From Serratia plymuthica (lineage in GTDB: Bacteria; Pseudomonadota; Gammaproteobacteria; Enterobacterales; Enterobacteriaceae), in NCBI RefSeq assembly GCF_018336935.1, contig NZ_CP068771.1:5084001-5148000 (forward strand): 64,000 nucleotides of DNA, written 5' to 3'. The position numbers and the translations under genes are program-made. Shown here piece after piece: positions 28,719 to 40,477 of this stretch. Numbering within the stretch: position 1 is the first letter of the stretch; every line of letters begins with the position of its first letter. Under the pieces are notes generated by a model that was not told the DNA's origin, made no database searches, and saw only the letters and a list, made by a program, of their open reading frames with translations.

Positions 28719-28894
28719 CATTAAGGTTACCAACAATAGCAGCTAAGAATAGCAGGCTATGTGAGATTCGTCTGATGCTATATCCGCAAGAGACATCACA
28801 ATGCTTGGCCAACGAGGTCTTGACCTCTTGTCAGCCTTGCCGTCCTTGGCCGCTGAGATAAAATAGCGCATATGCCCCTGCTAAAGGAATGGTT

Positions 28895-29446
28895 ATGAAG
28901 CTGATATTCGCCTCCGATATACACGGTTCACTCCCCGCCACCGAAAGCCTTTTGGATCGATTTGAACAAAGCGGCGCCGACTGGCTGATTCTTCTGGGCG
29001 ATTTGCTGAATCATGGGCCGCGAAATGCGTTGCCGGCAGGTTATCAGCCCGCTCAGGTTGCCGAACAATTGAATCGCTATAGCGACAAGATCATCGCCGT
29101 TCGCGGCAATTGTGACAGTGAAGTTGATCAAATGTTGCTGACGTTTCCCATCACCGCACCCTGGCAGCAGGTGTTGCTGCAAAAAAGACGATTGTTTTTA
29201 ACCCACGGTCACCTTTATCATCCCTCGGCACTGCCGCCGTTATCTTCCGGCGATGTCCTGGTCTATGGCCACAGTCATGTACCGCAGGCGGAACGGCAGG
29301 GAGAGATTTACTGCTTTAATCCAGGGTCGGTCAGCATTCCGAAGGGGGGCTTTCCCGCCAGTTATGGCATACTGGAGGACGGCATTTTAAGTGTGGTCAC
29401 ATTGCAGAGCGGCAAGGCTGTTGCAGAGGTGGCATTAACGCACTAA
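28895..29446 (+). CDS. yfcE: phosphodiesterase YfcE
   Basis: 183 residues, a calcineurin-like metallophosphoesterase with its five metal motifs: SDIHGS, LGDLLNHG, RGNCDSE, THGH and YGHSHV. E. coli YfcE acts on phosphodiesters with manganese. AAAGGA is well placed for ATG 28895; ATG 28889 is too close to it. Confidence 0.94.
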   Translation: MKLIFASDIHGSLPATESLLDRFEQSGADWLILLGDLLNHGPRNALPAGYQPAQVAEQLNRYSDKIIAVRGNCDSEVDQMLLTFPITAPWQQVLLQKRRLFLTHGHLYHPSALPPLSSGDVLVYGHSHVPQAERQGEIYCFNPGSVSIPKGGFPASYGILEDGILSVVTLQSGKAVAEVALTH

Positions 29447-29536
29447 TTTATACACACACAATAAAAATCTTTGAAAAACACTCATTGATTAACCAGTGCG
29501 CGGGATGCAACGCGCCAAAATAGAAGGTTTTAGAGG

Positions 29537-30094
29537 ATGGCGGAACAGGGTCAGGCTGCAGATACCGAGTGGGTTGATATCGTCAACGAGCAAAACGAAG
29601 TGATTGCTCAATCAAGTCGCCAACAAATGCGTGCTCAACGGCTGCGTCATCGTGCTACCTATATTGTGGTGCATGATGGAATGGGTAAAATTCTGGTGCA
29701 GCGTCGCACCGACATTAAAGACTTCTATCCGGGCTGGCTGGACGCCACCGCGGGCGGAGTAGTGCAAAGCGGCGAGAATGTGCTCGATTCCGCACGCCGC
29801 GAGGCGGAAGAGGAACTGGGGATTGCCGGCGTGCCTTTCGCCGAACATGGCCTGTTCTATTTTGAAGAAGAGCAATGCCGGGTATGGGGCGCACTGTTTA
29901 GCTGCGTGTCCCACGGGCCGTTCGCCCTGCAGGAAGAAGAAGTGGTTGAGGTGAGCTGGCTGACGCCGGAAGAGATCACCGCCCGCTGCGACGAGTTCAC
30001 CCCGGATTCGCTGAAGGCGCTGTCGCTGTGGCTGACGCGCAACAACGAACAGGCTTACGGTAAACCGTTACGCGACACCGACGAAAACGCCTGA
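29537..30094 (+). CDS. yfcD: Nudix hydrolase YfcD
   Basis: 185 residues with the Nudix box [18 protein letters not shown] then EEELGI at about 73-95. IPP-isomerase-like features ([17 protein letters not shown]) are also seen. Substrate unknown. Convergent with pta, sharing a terminator. Confidence 0.92.
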   Translation: MAEQGQAADTEWVDIVNEQNEVIAQSSRQQMRAQRLRHRATYIVVHDGMGKILVQRRTDIKDFYPGWLDATAGGVVQSGENVLDSARREAEEELGIAGVPFAEHGLFYFEEEQCRVWGALFSCVSHGPFALQEEEVVEVSWLTPEEITARCDEFTPDSLKALSLWLTRNNEQAYGKPLRDTDENA

Positions 30095-30116
30095 TGAGTC
30101 GCAGGTTACCGAAATG

Positions 30117-30150
30117 AAAAAGCCGGTCAATAAATTGACCGGCTTTTTTT
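30117..30150. terminator. bidirectional terminator between yfcD and pta
   Basis: AAAGCCGGTCAA and TTGACCGGCTTT form a 12-bp stem with a four-base loop, with A-rich and T-rich flanks, so it works for both converging genes. Confidence 0.9.
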
Positions 30151-30170
30151 ATCCGACAACGCTGGGGTTA

Positions 30171-32327
30171 TCAGGCGTTGGCAGCCGCATCAGCCTGTGC
30201 AGACTGAATGGCGGTCAGCGCTACGGTGTAAACGATATCGTCTACCAAGGCGCCGCGTGACAGGTCGTTCACCGGTTTGCGCATGCCTTGCAGCATTGGC
30301 CCGATGGATACCAGGTCAGCAGAACGCTGTACCGCTTTATAGGTGGTGTTACCGGTGTTCAGATCCGGGAAGATGAACACGGTAGCCTGGCCGGCAACCG
30401 GCGAGTTCGGCGCTTTGGATTTCGCTACGTCAGCCATGATGGCGGCGTCGTACTGCAGCGGGCCGTCGATGATCAGATCAGGGCGTTTTTCCTGAGCCAG
30501 GCGGGTCGCTTCGCGCACTTTCTCGACGTCGCTGCCCGCACCGGAGTTGCCGGTAGAGTAGGAGATCATCGCCACGCGTGGCTCGATACCGAAGGCCGCT
30601 GCGGAGTCTGCCGACTGAATCGCGATTTCTGACAGCTGCTCGGCGGTCGGATCCGGGTTGATCGCGCAGTCGCCGTACACCAGAACCTGGTCAGGCAGCA
30701 GCATGAAGAACACGGAGGACACCAGCGAGCTGCCCGGTGCGGTTTTGATCAGCTGCAGTGGTGGGCGGATGGTGTTGGCGGTGGTGTGAACCGCACCGGA
30801 AACCAGGCCGTCGACTTCGCCTTTCTCCAGCATCAGGGTGCCGAGAACCACGTTATCTTCCAACTGCTCGCGCGCAACCACTTCGGTCATGCCCTTGCTC
30901 TTGCGCAGCTCAACCAGACGCGGCACGTATTGCTCGCGCACGACGACCGGATCGACGATTTCGATGCCTTTGCCCAGTTCAACGCCCTGAGCCGCAGCGA
31001 CACGCTGGATCTCTTCCGGGTTACCCAGCAGGACGCACTCCGCGATACCGCGTTCGGCACAGATGGCTGCCGCTTTCACGGTGCGTGGCTCGTCGCCTTC
31101 CGGCAGTACGATACGTTTGCCGGCTTTACGCGCCAGCTCGGTCAGCTCGTAGCGGAATGCCGGTGGAGACAGGCGACGTGAACGCGCGGAGGTAGCGGTC
31201 AGCGACTCGATCCACTCTGCGTTGATGTGGCTGGCCACGTAGTTCTGCACTTTCTCGATGCGCTGATGGTCGTCCGCCGGCACTTCGAGGTTGAAGCTTT
31301 GCAGGCTGAGCGAAGTCTGCCAGGTGTTGGTGTCGACCATAAATACCGGCAGGCCGGTCTGGAAGGCGCGTTCACACAGCTTTTTGATCGGCGCATCGAT
31401 GGCGTAACCGCCGGTCAACAGAATGGCGCCGATTTCCACGCCGTTCATCGCCGCCAGACAGGCGGAAACCAGCACGTCAGGGCGGTCTGCGGAGGTGACC
31501 AGCAGTGAGCCTGGGCGGAAGTGTTCCAGCATGTGTGGAATGCTGCGCGCACAGAAGGTCACGGACTTCACGCGGCGAGTCATGATATCGCCTTCGTTGA
31601 TCACGGTAGCCTTCAGGTGGCGGGCCATGTCGATGGCGCGAGTGGCGATCAGATCAAAGCTCCAGGGTACGCAGCCCAGCACCGGCAGCGGGCTGTTGGC
31701 GAACAGCTGCGCAGGATCGACGTTAGTCACGCTGGCTTTGGTGGAGTCGTCGAAGATCTCGGACAGGTCAGGACGGGTGCGGCCCTGCTCGTCGACCGGA
31801 GCGTTCAGTTTGTTGATGATGACGCCGGTGATGTTTTTGTTTTTGCTGCCGCCGAAGCTGCTGCGGGCCAGCTCAATGCGCTCTTTCAACTGTGCAGGGG
31901 AATCGTTGCCCAGCGCCAGGACGAAGACGATTTCCGCATTCAGGGTTTTGGCGATTTCATAGTTCAGCGCGTTGGCGAACTGGTGTTTACGGGTCGGCAC
32001 CAGGCCTTCGATCAGCACCACTTCCGCGTCTTTGGTGTTCTCATGGTAGCGCGCTACGATCTCTTCCATCAGCACGTCTTGCTGGTTGGAGCTCAGCAGG
32101 CTCTCAACGTAGCTCATGCGCAGCGGTTCGGCCGCCGGAATGGTGGAGTTGCTGCGGATGATGGTGGTGGTCTGGTCGAGAGAGTCGCCGCCGGTGCGTG
32201 GTTGGGCGATAGGCTTGAATACGCTCAGACGAACGCCTTGCTGCTCCATGGAGCGGATGACACCCAGGCTGACGCTGGTCAGACCGACGCTGGTGCCCGT
32301 GGGGATCAACATAATTGTACGTGACAC
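30171..32327 (-). CDS. pta: phosphate acetyltransferase
   Basis: 718 residues, the long enterobacterial form. The N-terminal P-loop-like domain ([18 protein letters not shown]) and the DRTGG domain regulate activity; the C-terminal PTA catalytic domain begins near 395 ([17 protein letters not shown]). It interconverts acetyl-CoA and acetyl phosphate. It follows ackA 73 bases downstream in the same operon. Confidence 0.96.
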   Translation of the reverse strand: MSRTIMLIPTGTSVGLTSVSLGVIRSMEQQGVRLSVFKPIAQPRTGGDSLDQTTTIIRSNSTIPAAEPLRMSYVESLLSSNQQDVLMEEIVARYHENTKDAEVVLIEGLVPTRKHQFANALNYEIAKTLNAEIVFVLALGNDSPAQLKERIELARSSFGGSKNKNITGVIINKLNAPVDEQGRTRPDLSEIFDDSTKASVTNVDPAQLFANSPLPVLGCVPWSFDLIATRAIDMARHLKATVINEGDIMTRRVKSVTFCARSIPHMLEHFRPGSLLVTSADRPDVLVSACLAAMNGVEIGAILLTGGYAIDAPIKKLCERAFQTGLPVFMVDTNTWQTSLSLQSFNLEVPADDHQRIEKVQNYVASHINAEWIESLTATSARSRRLSPPAFRYELTELARKAGKRIVLPEGDEPRTVKAAAICAERGIAECVLLGNPEEIQRVAAAQGVELGKGIEIVDPVVVREQYVPRLVELRKSKGMTEVVAREQLEDNVVLGTLMLEKGEVDGLVSGAVHTTANTIRPPLQLIKTAPGSSLVSSVFFMLLPDQVLVYGDCAINPDPTAEQLSEIAIQSADSAAAFGIEPRVAMISYSTGNSGAGSDVEKVREATRLAQEKRPDLIIDGPLQYDAAIMADVAKSKAPNSPVAGQATVFIFPDLNTGNTTYKAVQRSADLVSIGPMLQGMRKPVNDLSRGALVDDIVYTVALTAIQSAQADAAANA

Positions 32328-32366
32328 AGAATAGTCCTCTTCACGATTAACATGAGGCTAAAACAG

Positions 32367-32390
32367 CACCGTCAGCCTTGGCTGACGGTG
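32367..32390 (-). other. strong hairpin in the ackA-pta gap
   Basis: CACCGTCAGCC and GGCTGACGGTG form a perfect 11-bp stem with only TT between them. There is no T-run on the minus strand, so it more likely tunes read-through or mRNA decay between ackA and pta than terminates. Confidence 0.6.
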
Positions 32391-32400
32391 TCGGAGAGCG

Positions 32401-33603
32401 TTACGCGGTCAGACGGGATGCGTCTTGCGCGATGACCAATTCTTCGTTGGTCGGGATAACCAGCGCCAGGCGGCTGCCGTCTTTGGTGATGGCGCCGGAT
32501 TTACCGAAACGGGCGGCCATATTGCGCTCGTGGTCGATCTCGAAGCCCAGCAGACCCAGTTTGTCCAGGGTCAGCTCACGCACCATGCCGGCGTTTTCGC
32601 CGATGCCGCCAGTGAAGATCACTGCGTCCAGGCGGCCGTCCATCTGCGCGCTGTACGCACCGATGTATTTGGCCAGACGGTGGCAGAACACGTCCATTGC
32701 GCGCTTGGCGTCTTCTTTGCTGGCGTAGTTGTCTTCAACATAACGGCAGTCGCTGGTGACTTCGGTCAGGCCCAGCAGGCCGGATTCCTTGGTCAGCATT
32801 TTGTTGATTTGATCAACGCTCATGCCCAGGGAGTCGTGCAGGTGGAAGATGATCGCCGGATCGATGTCGCCGCTGCGGGTGCCCATCACCAGGCCTTCCA
32901 GTGGGGTCAGGCCCATGGAGGTGTCAACGCATTTGCCGTTGCGCACTGCGGTAACGGAACCGCCGTTGCCCAGGTGGCAGGTGATCACGTTCACTTCTTC
33001 AACCGGCTTGTTCAGCATCTTCGCGGCTTCTTGGGTCACGTAGAAGTGGCTGGTGCCGTGTGCGCCATAGCGGCGAATGCCGTGATCGCGGTACAGGCTG
33101 TACGGCAGGGCGTACAGGTAAGATTCTTCCGGCATGGTCTGGTGGAACGCGGTGTCGAACACGGCAACGTTTTTATCCGCCAGGTTAGGGAATGATTTCA
33201 ATGCCTCAGCGATACCGATCAGGTGCGCCGGGTTATGCAGTGGTGCAAATGGTATCGAATCTTTGATACCCTGCAAGACTTCGTCATTGATCACGGCAGA
33301 AGCGGTAAACTTCTCGCCGCCGTGCACAATGCGGTGGCCGATAGCGGTCAGCTGTGCAGAAAGCTCCGGTTTTTGTGCCAGAATAGTATTAACAATGTAG
33401 TTCAGTGCTTCGCTATGCGCAGCGCCGGCACCCAGGGCCGCTTCGTGTTTGGCGCCGTCCATCTTCCACTTGAGGCGAGCCTCAGGCAGGTGGAAACATT
33501 CGGCCAGGCCGGAGAGGTGTTCTTCACCGTTGACAGCATCGATGATAGCGAATTTCAGGGAAGAACTGCCGCAGTTAAGAACCAGTACTAGCTTACTCGA
33601 CAT
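32401..33603 (-). CDS. ackA: acetate kinase
   Basis: 400 residues. It converts acetyl phosphate and ADP to acetate and ATP. ASKHA-fold motifs are present: [13 protein letters not shown] at the start, [11 protein letters not shown] with the catalytic Arg, [10 protein letters not shown] with the catalytic Asp, HLGNGGS and GTRSGDIDP. First gene of ackA-pta. Confidence 0.97.
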   Translation of the reverse strand: MSSKLVLVLNCGSSSLKFAIIDAVNGEEHLSGLAECFHLPEARLKWKMDGAKHEAALGAGAAHSEALNYIVNTILAQKPELSAQLTAIGHRIVHGGEKFTASAVINDEVLQGIKDSIPFAPLHNPAHLIGIAEALKSFPNLADKNVAVFDTAFHQTMPEESYLYALPYSLYRDHGIRRYGAHGTSHFYVTQEAAKMLNKPVEEVNVITCHLGNGGSVTAVRNGKCVDTSMGLTPLEGLVMGTRSGDIDPAIIFHLHDSLGMSVDQINKMLTKESGLLGLTEVTSDCRYVEDNYASKEDAKRAMDVFCHRLAKYIGAYSAQMDGRLDAVIFTGGIGENAGMVRELTLDKLGLLGFEIDHERNMAARFGKSGAITKDGSRLALVIPTNEELVIAQDASRLTA

Positions 33604-33959
33604 GGAAGTACCTACTTAAATAGTTCGTGTTGTTAAAGAAAAACCCATACACGTGGTGAATTAATCGTCAATCAGACAACAAGCGTAGCGCATAATGCCG
33701 TTGACATTTATGATTAACATCATGTGAAGTGCATAAATCACATGACGATGAAAAAACCGATGATTTCTCTGCGGTTTAAGTAATCTTCATTTTTATAGGG
33801 CTAAAAGTTGACAGAATTATTGTCATCTTCTACCGGCCAAAAGGCCGGCCTAGGATACCGATAGCCTGCAGCAAACACAAAATAAATTTAAAGCTTCAAA
33901 TTTTTTAGTATTGTGTTTGCAGTACCCCCCATTTTTACTACGTGACGTTGAGGTACGCG
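33604..33959. other. divergent control region ackA / yfbV
   Basis: No gene. An inverted repeat TGACA and TGTCA, seven bases apart, lies near 33810-33825, and CCGGCC-AAAA-GGCCGG forms a hairpin near 33833. On the ackA strand TGTTAAT followed by AAATGTCAA (about 33698-33717) resembles two ArcA half-sites but with 13-base instead of 11-base spacing. Promoters for both genes should lie here; I could not place them firmly. Confidence 0.35.
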
Positions 33960-34415
33960 ATGACGAGCAAACCGTCTGGTTCCGTAAGCTGGTTTCAGGT
34001 CTTCCAGCGCGGGCAGCATTATATGAAAACCTGGCCGTCAGACAAACGTCTGGCTCCGGTCTTTCCGGAGAATCGCGTTGCGAGCGTCACCCGCTTTGCC
34101 GTCCGCTTTATGCCGCCGCTGGCGGTGTTTACTTTGACCTGGCAGATTGCGCTGGGCGGCCAGCTCGGTCCGGCGATCGCCACCGCGTTGTTCGCCTGCA
34201 GCATGCCGATGCAAGGCCTGTGGTGGCTGGGGCGTCGTTCTGTCACTCCGTTGCCGCCAACGCTGTTGCAGTGGTTCCATGAGGTGCGCAACAGGCTGGC
34301 GGAAGCAGGCCAGGCTGTCGCGCCGGTGGAAGGGACTCCGACCTATCAAACGCTGGCGGATCTGCTGAAACGCGCCTTCAAGCAGTTGGATAAAACCTTC
34401 CTGGACGATCTTTAA
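33960..34415 (+). CDS. yfbV: inner-membrane protein YfbV (UPF0208)
   Basis: 151 residues starting [20 protein letters not shown] after the Met. Two membrane segments lie at about 45-90 ([14 protein letters not shown] and the following [15 protein letters not shown]). Function is unclear. ATG 33960 follows GAGG; an in-frame ATG at 33942 is less likely. Own terminator follows. Confidence 0.93.
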   Translation: MTSKPSGSVSWFQVFQRGQHYMKTWPSDKRLAPVFPENRVASVTRFAVRFMPPLAVFTLTWQIALGGQLGPAIATALFACSMPMQGLWWLGRRSVTPLPPTLLQWFHEVRNRLAEAGQAVAPVEGTPTYQTLADLLKRAFKQLDKTFLDDL

Positions 34416-34420
34416 CAACG

Positions 34421-34448
34421 AAAAGGCCGCATTGATTGCGGCCTTTTT
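34421..34448 (+). terminator. terminator of yfbV
   Basis: AAAAGGCCGCA and TGCGGCCTTTTT form a long stem around TTGAT with a T-run, 6 bases after the stop. Confidence 0.88.
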
Positions 34449-34560
34449 ACCCTTCGGACCAATAACCCCGGTTTAAATCAAAGAACCTGCGAGTTGTGAT
34501 TTCCTGCGATATTGCGCTGTGCGATGCTTTCGTCATAAGCAATTTACCGAGGAAATTATG

Positions 34561-35055
34561 ATGGAAATGACCCACGCCCAACGACTGATCCTGTCGAACC
34601 AGTACAAGATGATGACGCTGCTCGACCCGGATAACACCGAACGTTACCGTCGTTTGCAGACTATCATCGAACGTGGCTTTGGCTTGCAGATGCGCGAGCT
34701 GGATCGCGATTTCGGCGAAATGAGCGAAGAGGTGTGCCGCACTATCATCAACGTGATGGAGATGCACCACGCGTTGCAGGTATCCTGGGATAATCTGAAA
34801 GAGAAACAGGGGATTGAGGCGCGCCGCCTGGCATTTCTCGGCTTTGATGCGGCTACGGAAGCGCGCTATCTGAGCTATGTGCGTTTCCTTGTTACCACCG
34901 AGGGGCGCTATACTCATTTCGATTCCGGCAGCCACGGCTTTAACGCCCAAACCAAAATGTGGGAAAAATACCAGCGTATGTTGGTTATCTGGCTGTCATG
35001 CCCACGTCAATATCACCTGAGCGCCGTTGAGATTGCGCAAATTATCAATGCCTGA
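34561..35055 (+). CDS. yfbU: YfbU family protein
   Basis: 164 residues, mostly helical and charged, with the conserved opening [17 protein letters not shown] and C-terminal [14 protein letters not shown]. Function is not established. ATG 34558 directly precedes 34561, so the start is uncertain by one codon. GAGGA lies upstream. Confidence 0.93.
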   Translation: MEMTHAQRLILSNQYKMMTLLDPDNTERYRRLQTIIERGFGLQMRELDRDFGEMSEEVCRTIINVMEMHHALQVSWDNLKEKQGIEARRLAFLGFDAATEARYLSYVRFLVTTEGRYTHFDSGSHGFNAQTKMWEKYQRMLVIWLSCPRQYHLSAVEIAQIINA

Positions 35056-35071
35056 TTAAAAGAGGTTTCCT

Positions 35072-35728
35072 GTGGAGTGTAAGGGTTTTCTGTTCGATCT
35101 TGATGGGACGTTGGTTGATTCTCTGCCGGCGGTAGAGCGTGCCTGGATTAACTGGGCCAAACGCCGCGGTATTAATCCGCAGGACGTACTGGATTTTATT
35201 CACGGTAAACAGGCCATTACCTCGTTGCGTCACTTTATGCCCGGTGAAAGTGAGGCTGCCATTCAGCAGGAGTTTTTGCTGCTGGAGCAGGAAGAAGCGC
35301 AGGACACCGACGGCGTCACCGCGCTGCCGGGTGCCACTGCCTTGCTGGCGCGGCTGAATGCGCTCGATATTCCGTGGGCGATTGTCACCTCCGGCTCTAT
35401 TCCGGTTGCCACCGCCCGCCGTAACGCCGGCGGTTTGCCGCAGCCGGAGGTGTTTATCACCGCCGAGCAGGTAAAACATGGCAAGCCTCAGCCGGATGCC
35501 TACCTGTTGGGCGCCGAGCGCCTGGGGTTGGCACCGCAAGATTGCGTGGTGGTTGAGGATGCGGCGGCCGGGATCCTGTCCGGTTTGGCTGCGGGCTGCC
35601 AGGTGATTGCGGTTAATGCGCCGGCCGATGCGCCCAAGCTGGATCAGGTCGATCTGCTGTTGTCGTCTCTGGAGCAAATCGCGGTCAGAAAGACAGTGCA
35701 GGGTGCTGCGATTGAGCGGGTCGCCTGA
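35072..35728 (+). CDS. hxpA: HAD-family sugar phosphatase HxpA (YfbT)
   Basis: 218 residues, starting at GTG after AGAGG. HAD motif I DLDGTLVDS holds the nucleophile Asp; motif II is VTSGS, motif III Lys in KHGKPQPD and motif IV VVEDAAAG. E. coli HxpA removes phosphate from sugar and polyol phosphates. Lies 16 bases after yfbU. Confidence 0.92.
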   Translation: MECKGFLFDLDGTLVDSLPAVERAWINWAKRRGINPQDVLDFIHGKQAITSLRHFMPGESEAAIQQEFLLLEQEEAQDTDGVTALPGATALLARLNALDIPWAIVTSGSIPVATARRNAGGLPQPEVFITAEQVKHGKPQPDAYLLGAERLGLAPQDCVVVEDAAAGILSGLAAGCQVIAVNAPADAPKLDQVDLLLSSLEQIAVRKTVQGAAIERVA

Positions 35729-35757
35729 CAAGCCCTATCTTCACTCAAGTTGATTAG

Positions 35758-35781
35758 ACCCCGCATCGGCGGGGTTTTTTT
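35758..35781 (+). terminator. terminator of hxpA
   Basis: ACCCCGC and GCGGGGT pair around ATCG and run into seven T. Confidence 0.88.
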
Positions 35782-35827
35782 ATGCTAGTTTTTAAGGCCC
35801 TGACTATGTCTGCCGGATGAGGCCGTT

Positions 35828-37660
35828 TTGAACAGCGAATTACTGTGGGTGTTGAGTTTACTGTTGATTGCCATCGTGCTGTTTACCACCAACAAGCTGC
35901 GGATGGACGTGGTGGCGCTGCTGGTGATCATCGCTTTTGTTTTGAGCGGCACGCTGACCTTGCAGGAAGCGACGGTGGGTTTCAGCGATCCCAATGTACT
36001 CCTGATTGCCGCGTTATTTGTGATTGGCGAAGGGCTGGTGCGTACCGGGGTCGCCTATCAGGTGGGCGACTGGCTGGTGAAGGTCGCCGGCAGCAGTGAA
36101 ACCAAAATGCTGATGTTGTTGATGGTTACCGTGGCCGGGCTGGGTGCTTTCATGAGCTCTACCGGGGTGGTGGCGATTTTTATCCCGGTGGTGCTCAGCG
36201 TGGCGGCACGGATGAAAATCACGCCGGGTAGGCTAATGATGCCACTGAGTTTTGCCGGCCTTATCAGCGGCATGATGACGCTGGTGGCAACGCCGCCGAA
36301 TATGGTGGTGAACAGCGAGTTGGTGCGCGAGGGTATCGACGGCTTCGGTTTCTTTGGCGTGACGCCGGTTGGCCTGGCGGTATTGGTGTTGGGCGTGGGA
36401 TACATGCTGGTGGCGCGGCGCTGGCTGGGCAATAGCGACGGTGATAACAGCCGGGAAACCTGGCAGCGCCGCACTTTCCGCGATCTGATCCGCGACTATA
36501 AACTGACCGGCAGGGCGCGCCGGCTGGCGATCCGCAGCGGCTCATCGCTTGTGGGCCGCTCGCTGGATGAGTTGCATCTGCGCGCCCGTTACGGCGCCAA
36601 CGTGGTGGGGATCGAACGCTGGAAGCGCTTTCGGCGAGTGATGGTCAGCGCATCCGGCAGTACCGAACTGCGAGAAGGAGACGTATTGCTGATCGACATG
36701 TCGGACAGCCAGATCGACTTGCGCGAGTTTTGCAGCGAGCAGCAACTGGAACCGATGGTGCTGCGGGGCGACTATTTCTCCGAACAGGCGCGCAACGTCG
36801 GCATGGCGGAGGTGTCGTTGATTCCGGATTCGACGCTACTGGGCAAAAGCCTGCGCGAATCGACGTTCCGCAGTCGCTATGATTTAAACGTGGTCGGTAT
36901 TCGCCGCAATGGCGAAACCCTGGCGGGCAAGTTGGTGGATGAGCCGCTGGCGCTGGGCGATATCCTGTTGGTGATCGGCGACTGGAAGGCGATCCGTCAG
37001 TTGCAGGCGAAAACCCATGATTTTATTGTCCTCCATCTGCCGGCAGAGGTGGATGAGGTCGCGCCGGCCATCACCCAGGCCCCGCACGCGCTGTTTTGCC
37101 TGGCGCTGATGGTGGCGATGATGTTGACCGATGAAATCCCCAATCCGATCGCCGCGCTGATTGCCTGTTTGCTGATGGGTAAATTCCGCTGCATCGATAT
37201 GGCAAGCGCCTATAAGTCGATTCACTGGCCGAGTATTATCTTGATCGTCGGCATGATGCCGTTTGCCCAGGCGCTGCAGAAAACCGGCGGGGTGGACTTG
37301 ATCGTGCGTGGGCTGATGGACGTTGCCGGCGGGGCCGGGCCACGCGTGATGCTGGTGTGCCTGTTTGCGCTGTGCGCCACGATAGGCCTGTTTATCTCCA
37401 ACACCGCCACCGCCGTGCTGATGGCGCCGATCGCCATTGCCGCCGCGCGCGAGATGGGCGTTTCGCCATACCCGTTCGCCATGATTATCGCCGTCGCCGC
37501 TTCCGCTGCGTTTATGACGCCAGTTTCTTCACCGGTGAACACGTTGGTGCTGGGGCCGGGGAACTATAAGTTCGGGGATTTCGTGCGGATCGGCGTGCCG
37601 TTCACGTTGTTGGTGATGCTGGTCAGCGTGATTATTGTGCCGTGGTTGTATGCCTTTTAA
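35828..37660 (+). CDS. yfbS: SLC13-type anion transporter with TrkA-C domains, YfbS
   Basis: 610 residues starting at TTG 35828, where the protein aligns with E. coli YfbS ([15 protein letters not shown]). About eleven membrane segments are split by a soluble insert (about 200-390) carrying two TrkA-C domains, for example [18 protein letters not shown]. The SNT-like motif is in [14 protein letters not shown]. Substrate is unknown; anion or carboxylate transport is likely. Confidence 0.92.
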   Translation: MNSELLWVLSLLLIAIVLFTTNKLRMDVVALLVIIAFVLSGTLTLQEATVGFSDPNVLLIAALFVIGEGLVRTGVAYQVGDWLVKVAGSSETKMLMLLMVTVAGLGAFMSSTGVVAIFIPVVLSVAARMKITPGRLMMPLSFAGLISGMMTLVATPPNMVVNSELVREGIDGFGFFGVTPVGLAVLVLGVGYMLVARRWLGNSDGDNSRETWQRRTFRDLIRDYKLTGRARRLAIRSGSSLVGRSLDELHLRARYGANVVGIERWKRFRRVMVSASGSTELREGDVLLIDMSDSQIDLREFCSEQQLEPMVLRGDYFSEQARNVGMAEVSLIPDSTLLGKSLRESTFRSRYDLNVVGIRRNGETLAGKLVDEPLALGDILLVIGDWKAIRQLQAKTHDFIVLHLPAEVDEVAPAITQAPHALFCLALMVAMMLTDEIPNPIAALIACLLMGKFRCIDMASAYKSIHWPSIILIVGMMPFAQALQKTGGVDLIVRGLMDVAGGAGPRVMLVCLFALCATIGLFISNTATAVLMAPIAIAAAREMGVSPYPFAMIIAVAASAAFMTPVSSPVNTLVLGPGNYKFGDFVRIGVPFTLLVMLVSVIIVPWLYAF

Positions 37661-37661
37661 C

Positions 37662-37689
37662 TTAACGGCGCAGCGGGCTGCGCCGTTAA
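37662..37689. terminator. bidirectional hairpin between yfbS and yfbR
   Basis: TTAACGGCGCAGC and GCTGCGCCGTTAA form a 13-bp stem with GG between, filling the gap of two converging genes. Confidence 0.8.
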
Positions 37690-37691
37690 AA

Positions 37692-38291
37692 TTACAGGGA
37701 AGAGTCCAGGCTGATTTCATCCAGCGACAGGCTGAAGCTGGGGATAAACACGTTCATGAAATAATCCATTTCCGGGCTGCTGCGTTGCTGCAGGGTCTTT
37801 TCGAGCCGGGCTTTCGCCAGCTTGAATTCGTTGTTGCCGGCAGACAGCTCTTCAAGACATTTCAGGTAGGCACACAGCGCATCGGCCTGTTTTACCACCA
37901 GCTTTTCGTCTTCGGTGTAGTAATGCTCATCGAGAATCGACCGGAAATCGTTACGTAATTCCGCCGGGATCATATCCAACAGTTTCTGCTGGGCGATTTT
38001 TTCGATTTTCTTATATTCATGGGCGATCTGCGGATTGTAGTACTTGATCGGCGTTGGCATATCACCGGTAATCACTTCGCTGGCATCGTGGTACATCGCC
38101 AGCAGGGCGACGCGCTCGGCGCTCAGGTTGCCATTGAATTTTCGGTTTTTGATCACGGCCAACGCGTGGGCGACAAACGCCACTTGCAGGCTGTGTTCGG
38201 AAACGTTCTCGGTACGCACGTTGCGCATCAGCGGCCAGCGGTTGATCAGTTTCAGGCGGGACAGATGGGCAAAGAAATGGCTCTGGCTCAT
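37692..38291 (-). CDS. yfbR: 5'-deoxynucleotidase YfbR
   Basis: 199 residues of the HD superfamily. Metal ligands are seen in [22 protein letters not shown] and the late Asp of [11 protein letters not shown]. It dephosphorylates deoxyribonucleoside 5'-monophosphates. ATG 38291 matches the E. coli start; the frame runs back to 38324 without support. Confidence 0.95.
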   Translation of the reverse strand: MSQSHFFAHLSRLKLINRWPLMRNVRTENVSEHSLQVAFVAHALAVIKNRKFNGNLSAERVALLAMYHDASEVITGDMPTPIKYYNPQIAHEYKKIEKIAQQKLLDMIPAELRNDFRSILDEHYYTEDEKLVVKQADALCAYLKCLEELSAGNNEFKLAKARLEKTLQQRSSPEMDYFMNVFIPSFSLSLDEISLDSSL

Positions 38292-38368
38292 GGTGCTCTC
38301 TTTAACGGCAAGTGAGGGCCCCATTGTGAAGCAGTGACGGCGAATTTTGCAACCGGGCTGTGAGAGAA

Positions 38369-38391
38369 GGGCGCAGCAAGGCGCTGCGCCC
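38369..38391 (-). terminator. hairpin after alaA
   Basis: GGGCGCAGC and GCTGCGCCC pair around five bases, 8 bases past the alaA stop. On the minus strand TTCTCTC follows. Confidence 0.6.
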
Positions 38392-38398
38392 CAGGCGA

Positions 38399-39613
38399 TT
38401 ACTGGCGGTAGCCTTCGAGGAAACGGCCCAGTTTGCCCACGGCCATTTCCAGTTCATCGACGCGCGGCAGGGTAACGATGCGCACGTGGTCGGGATACGG
38501 CCAGTTGAATGCGCTGCCTTGCACCAGCAGCACTTTTTCCTGCAGCAGCAGATCCAGCACCATTTTCTGGTCGTCGTGAATGTTAAAGCGTTTGGCGTCG
38601 ATGCGCGGGAACATATACAACGCACCCTTAGGCTTCACGCAGGAAACGCCGGGAATATCATTCAGCAGTTCCCAGGTACGGTTACGCTGTTCATACAGGC
38701 GGCCGCCAGGTTGAATAAACTCGCTGATGCTTTGGTAGCCGCCCAGCGCAGTTTGGATCGCGTGCTGCATCGGCACGTTGGCGCACAGGCGCATGGAGGC
38801 CAGCATCTCCAGCCCTTCGATATAGCCCTTGGCGTGTTTTTTCGGCCCGTTCAGCACCATCCAACCCTGGCGGAAACCCGCGACTCGATAGGTTTTGGAC
38901 AGCCCGTTGAAAGTGACGGTCAGCAGATCCGGCGCCAGCGCGGCGATCGAATGGTGTTCGGCTTCGTCATACAGAATTTTGTCGTAAATCTCGTCCGAGA
39001 AGATGATCAGGTTGTGCTGGCGGGCGATCTCGACGATCTGCTCCAGCAGTTCTTTGCTGTACACCGCGCCGGTCGGATTGTTCGGGTTGATGATCACAAT
39101 GCCGCGGGTACGCGGTGTGATTTTGCTGATAATGTCGTCCAGATCCGGGAACCAGCCTGCCTGTTCGTCGCACAGGTAATGCACGGCCTTGCCGCCGGAC
39201 AGCGACACAGCTGCGGTCCACAGCGGGTAATCCGGCGCCGGCACCAACATTTCGTCACCGCTGTTCAGCAGCGCCTGCATGGATTGCACGATCAGCTCGG
39301 AAACCCCATTGCCGATGTAGATATCCTCAACGGTCACGTCACGGATGTTACGCGCCTGGTAGTGCTGCATGATCGCCTTACGCGCCGAGAAGAGCCCTTT
39401 GGAGTCGGAATAGCCTTGCGCCGTGGGCAGATTGCGGATCACGTCGACCAGGATTTCATCAGGGGCGTCGAAACCAAACGGGGCGGGGTTGCCGATGTTC
39501 AGTTTGAGGACTTTGTTGCCTTCTTCTTCAAGACGTTTAGCTTCTTTGAGCACCGGGCCGCGAATGTCATAACAGACGTTGTCCAGTTTGTGGGATTTCT
39601 CAATGGGGGACAT
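38399..39613 (-). CDS. alaA: glutamate-pyruvate aminotransferase AlaA
   Basis: 404 residues, fold-type I aminotransferase. The PLP Lys is in [26 protein letters not shown] and the Arg of RIVTLPR bind the cofactor and substrate carboxylate. It makes alanine from pyruvate and glutamate. ATG 39613 gives the E. coli N-terminus ([16 protein letters not shown]). Confidence 0.95.
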   Translation of the reverse strand: MSPIEKSHKLDNVCYDIRGPVLKEAKRLEEEGNKVLKLNIGNPAPFGFDAPDEILVDVIRNLPTAQGYSDSKGLFSARKAIMQHYQARNIRDVTVEDIYIGNGVSELIVQSMQALLNSGDEMLVPAPDYPLWTAAVSLSGGKAVHYLCDEQAGWFPDLDDIISKITPRTRGIVIINPNNPTGAVYSKELLEQIVEIARQHNLIIFSDEIYDKILYDEAEHHSIAALAPDLLTVTFNGLSKTYRVAGFRQGWMVLNGPKKHAKGYIEGLEMLASMRLCANVPMQHAIQTALGGYQSISEFIQPGGRLYEQRNRTWELLNDIPGVSCVKPKGALYMFPRIDAKRFNIHDDQKMVLDLLLQEKVLLVQGSAFNWPYPDHVRIVTLPRVDELEMAVGKLGRFLEGYRQ

Positions 39614-40477
39614 AGAAAGTTGGGCCTTTTGCTGGAATAGGGGCGTTCCTACCGTGGAACACCGCAACCCGCCCAATGTACTCCTGGCGCTGGCGCTTTT
39701 GAAGGGTTATGCACGCCTTTGGTGCAAACGAAGGATCCAAAGGCTAATGTTAGTGATGATGGCCGGGGTTTTAGCGTGTTATTGGGCTATTATGTTTTAT
39801 TGTTTTAATTTTATGGTTTTTTATGCTGATTTTATGGCGTTGTGTTAACATGATTGATCCGTAAAAGGAAGGTGGCTGCTGCGGCCCGTCGCGCACTGAT
39901 AAGCCGGAGGGGAGGATTGCACCGGATAAACTGTAAAGAAATGATAATACCGGAGTAGTCTGATAGCGGGTCGCCAATCGACAACCCAAACTGAGTACCA
40001 TGGGCATATTACATTAGTAATATTGCAGTCTCTTTCTTAAGCAACATTTAAGTAGTTATTCCCATATTATTCACGGGGTAAATGTTACTAATTGAATTCA
40101 TTAAAGTCATTAAGAGATGACCCCTTGTATCACGCAGCAAATAACTTACTTTTTCTCGCGAACAGGGGAGCCGAAGCCGGTCAGGACGCGGAAATGACGC
40201 AGCACGATTGGTGTGGCAATCCAGCATTGTGAATGAGTAAAATCTTTGGTTCGGTAAAAATTAAACACTTTCACCAGTAATAAAGCACAGCGTTCTATAA
40301 GCACCTGCGATAGATCGCATTTTAAAAGGCGATAGAGGTAACGAAATATAAGTAATTTTTTTGCCCTCCACTTATGAGTGGGGTACTGTCATGTCAGGTA
40401 TCGTCCCTTTAAAACGATGCCTTAGAAACACACCAGGGTAGTTTGTAAATTAGAATTCAAAAAGTGAAGAAAACACT
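39614..40477. other. 864-bp divergent control region alaA / lrhA
   Basis: No gene is supported. An inverted repeat with arms ATATTAC and GTAATAT around ATTA at 40006-40023 fits a LysR-type site. The region is AT-rich and long, as expected for the heavily regulated lrhA promoter with an extended leader. Short frames here lack ribosome-binding sites. Confidence 0.5.

Noticed and set aside
33698..33717. ArcA-like repeat upstream of ackA
   Set aside because: The two half-sites are 13 bases apart instead of the usual 11, so it is recorded only as a note in the intergenic entry.
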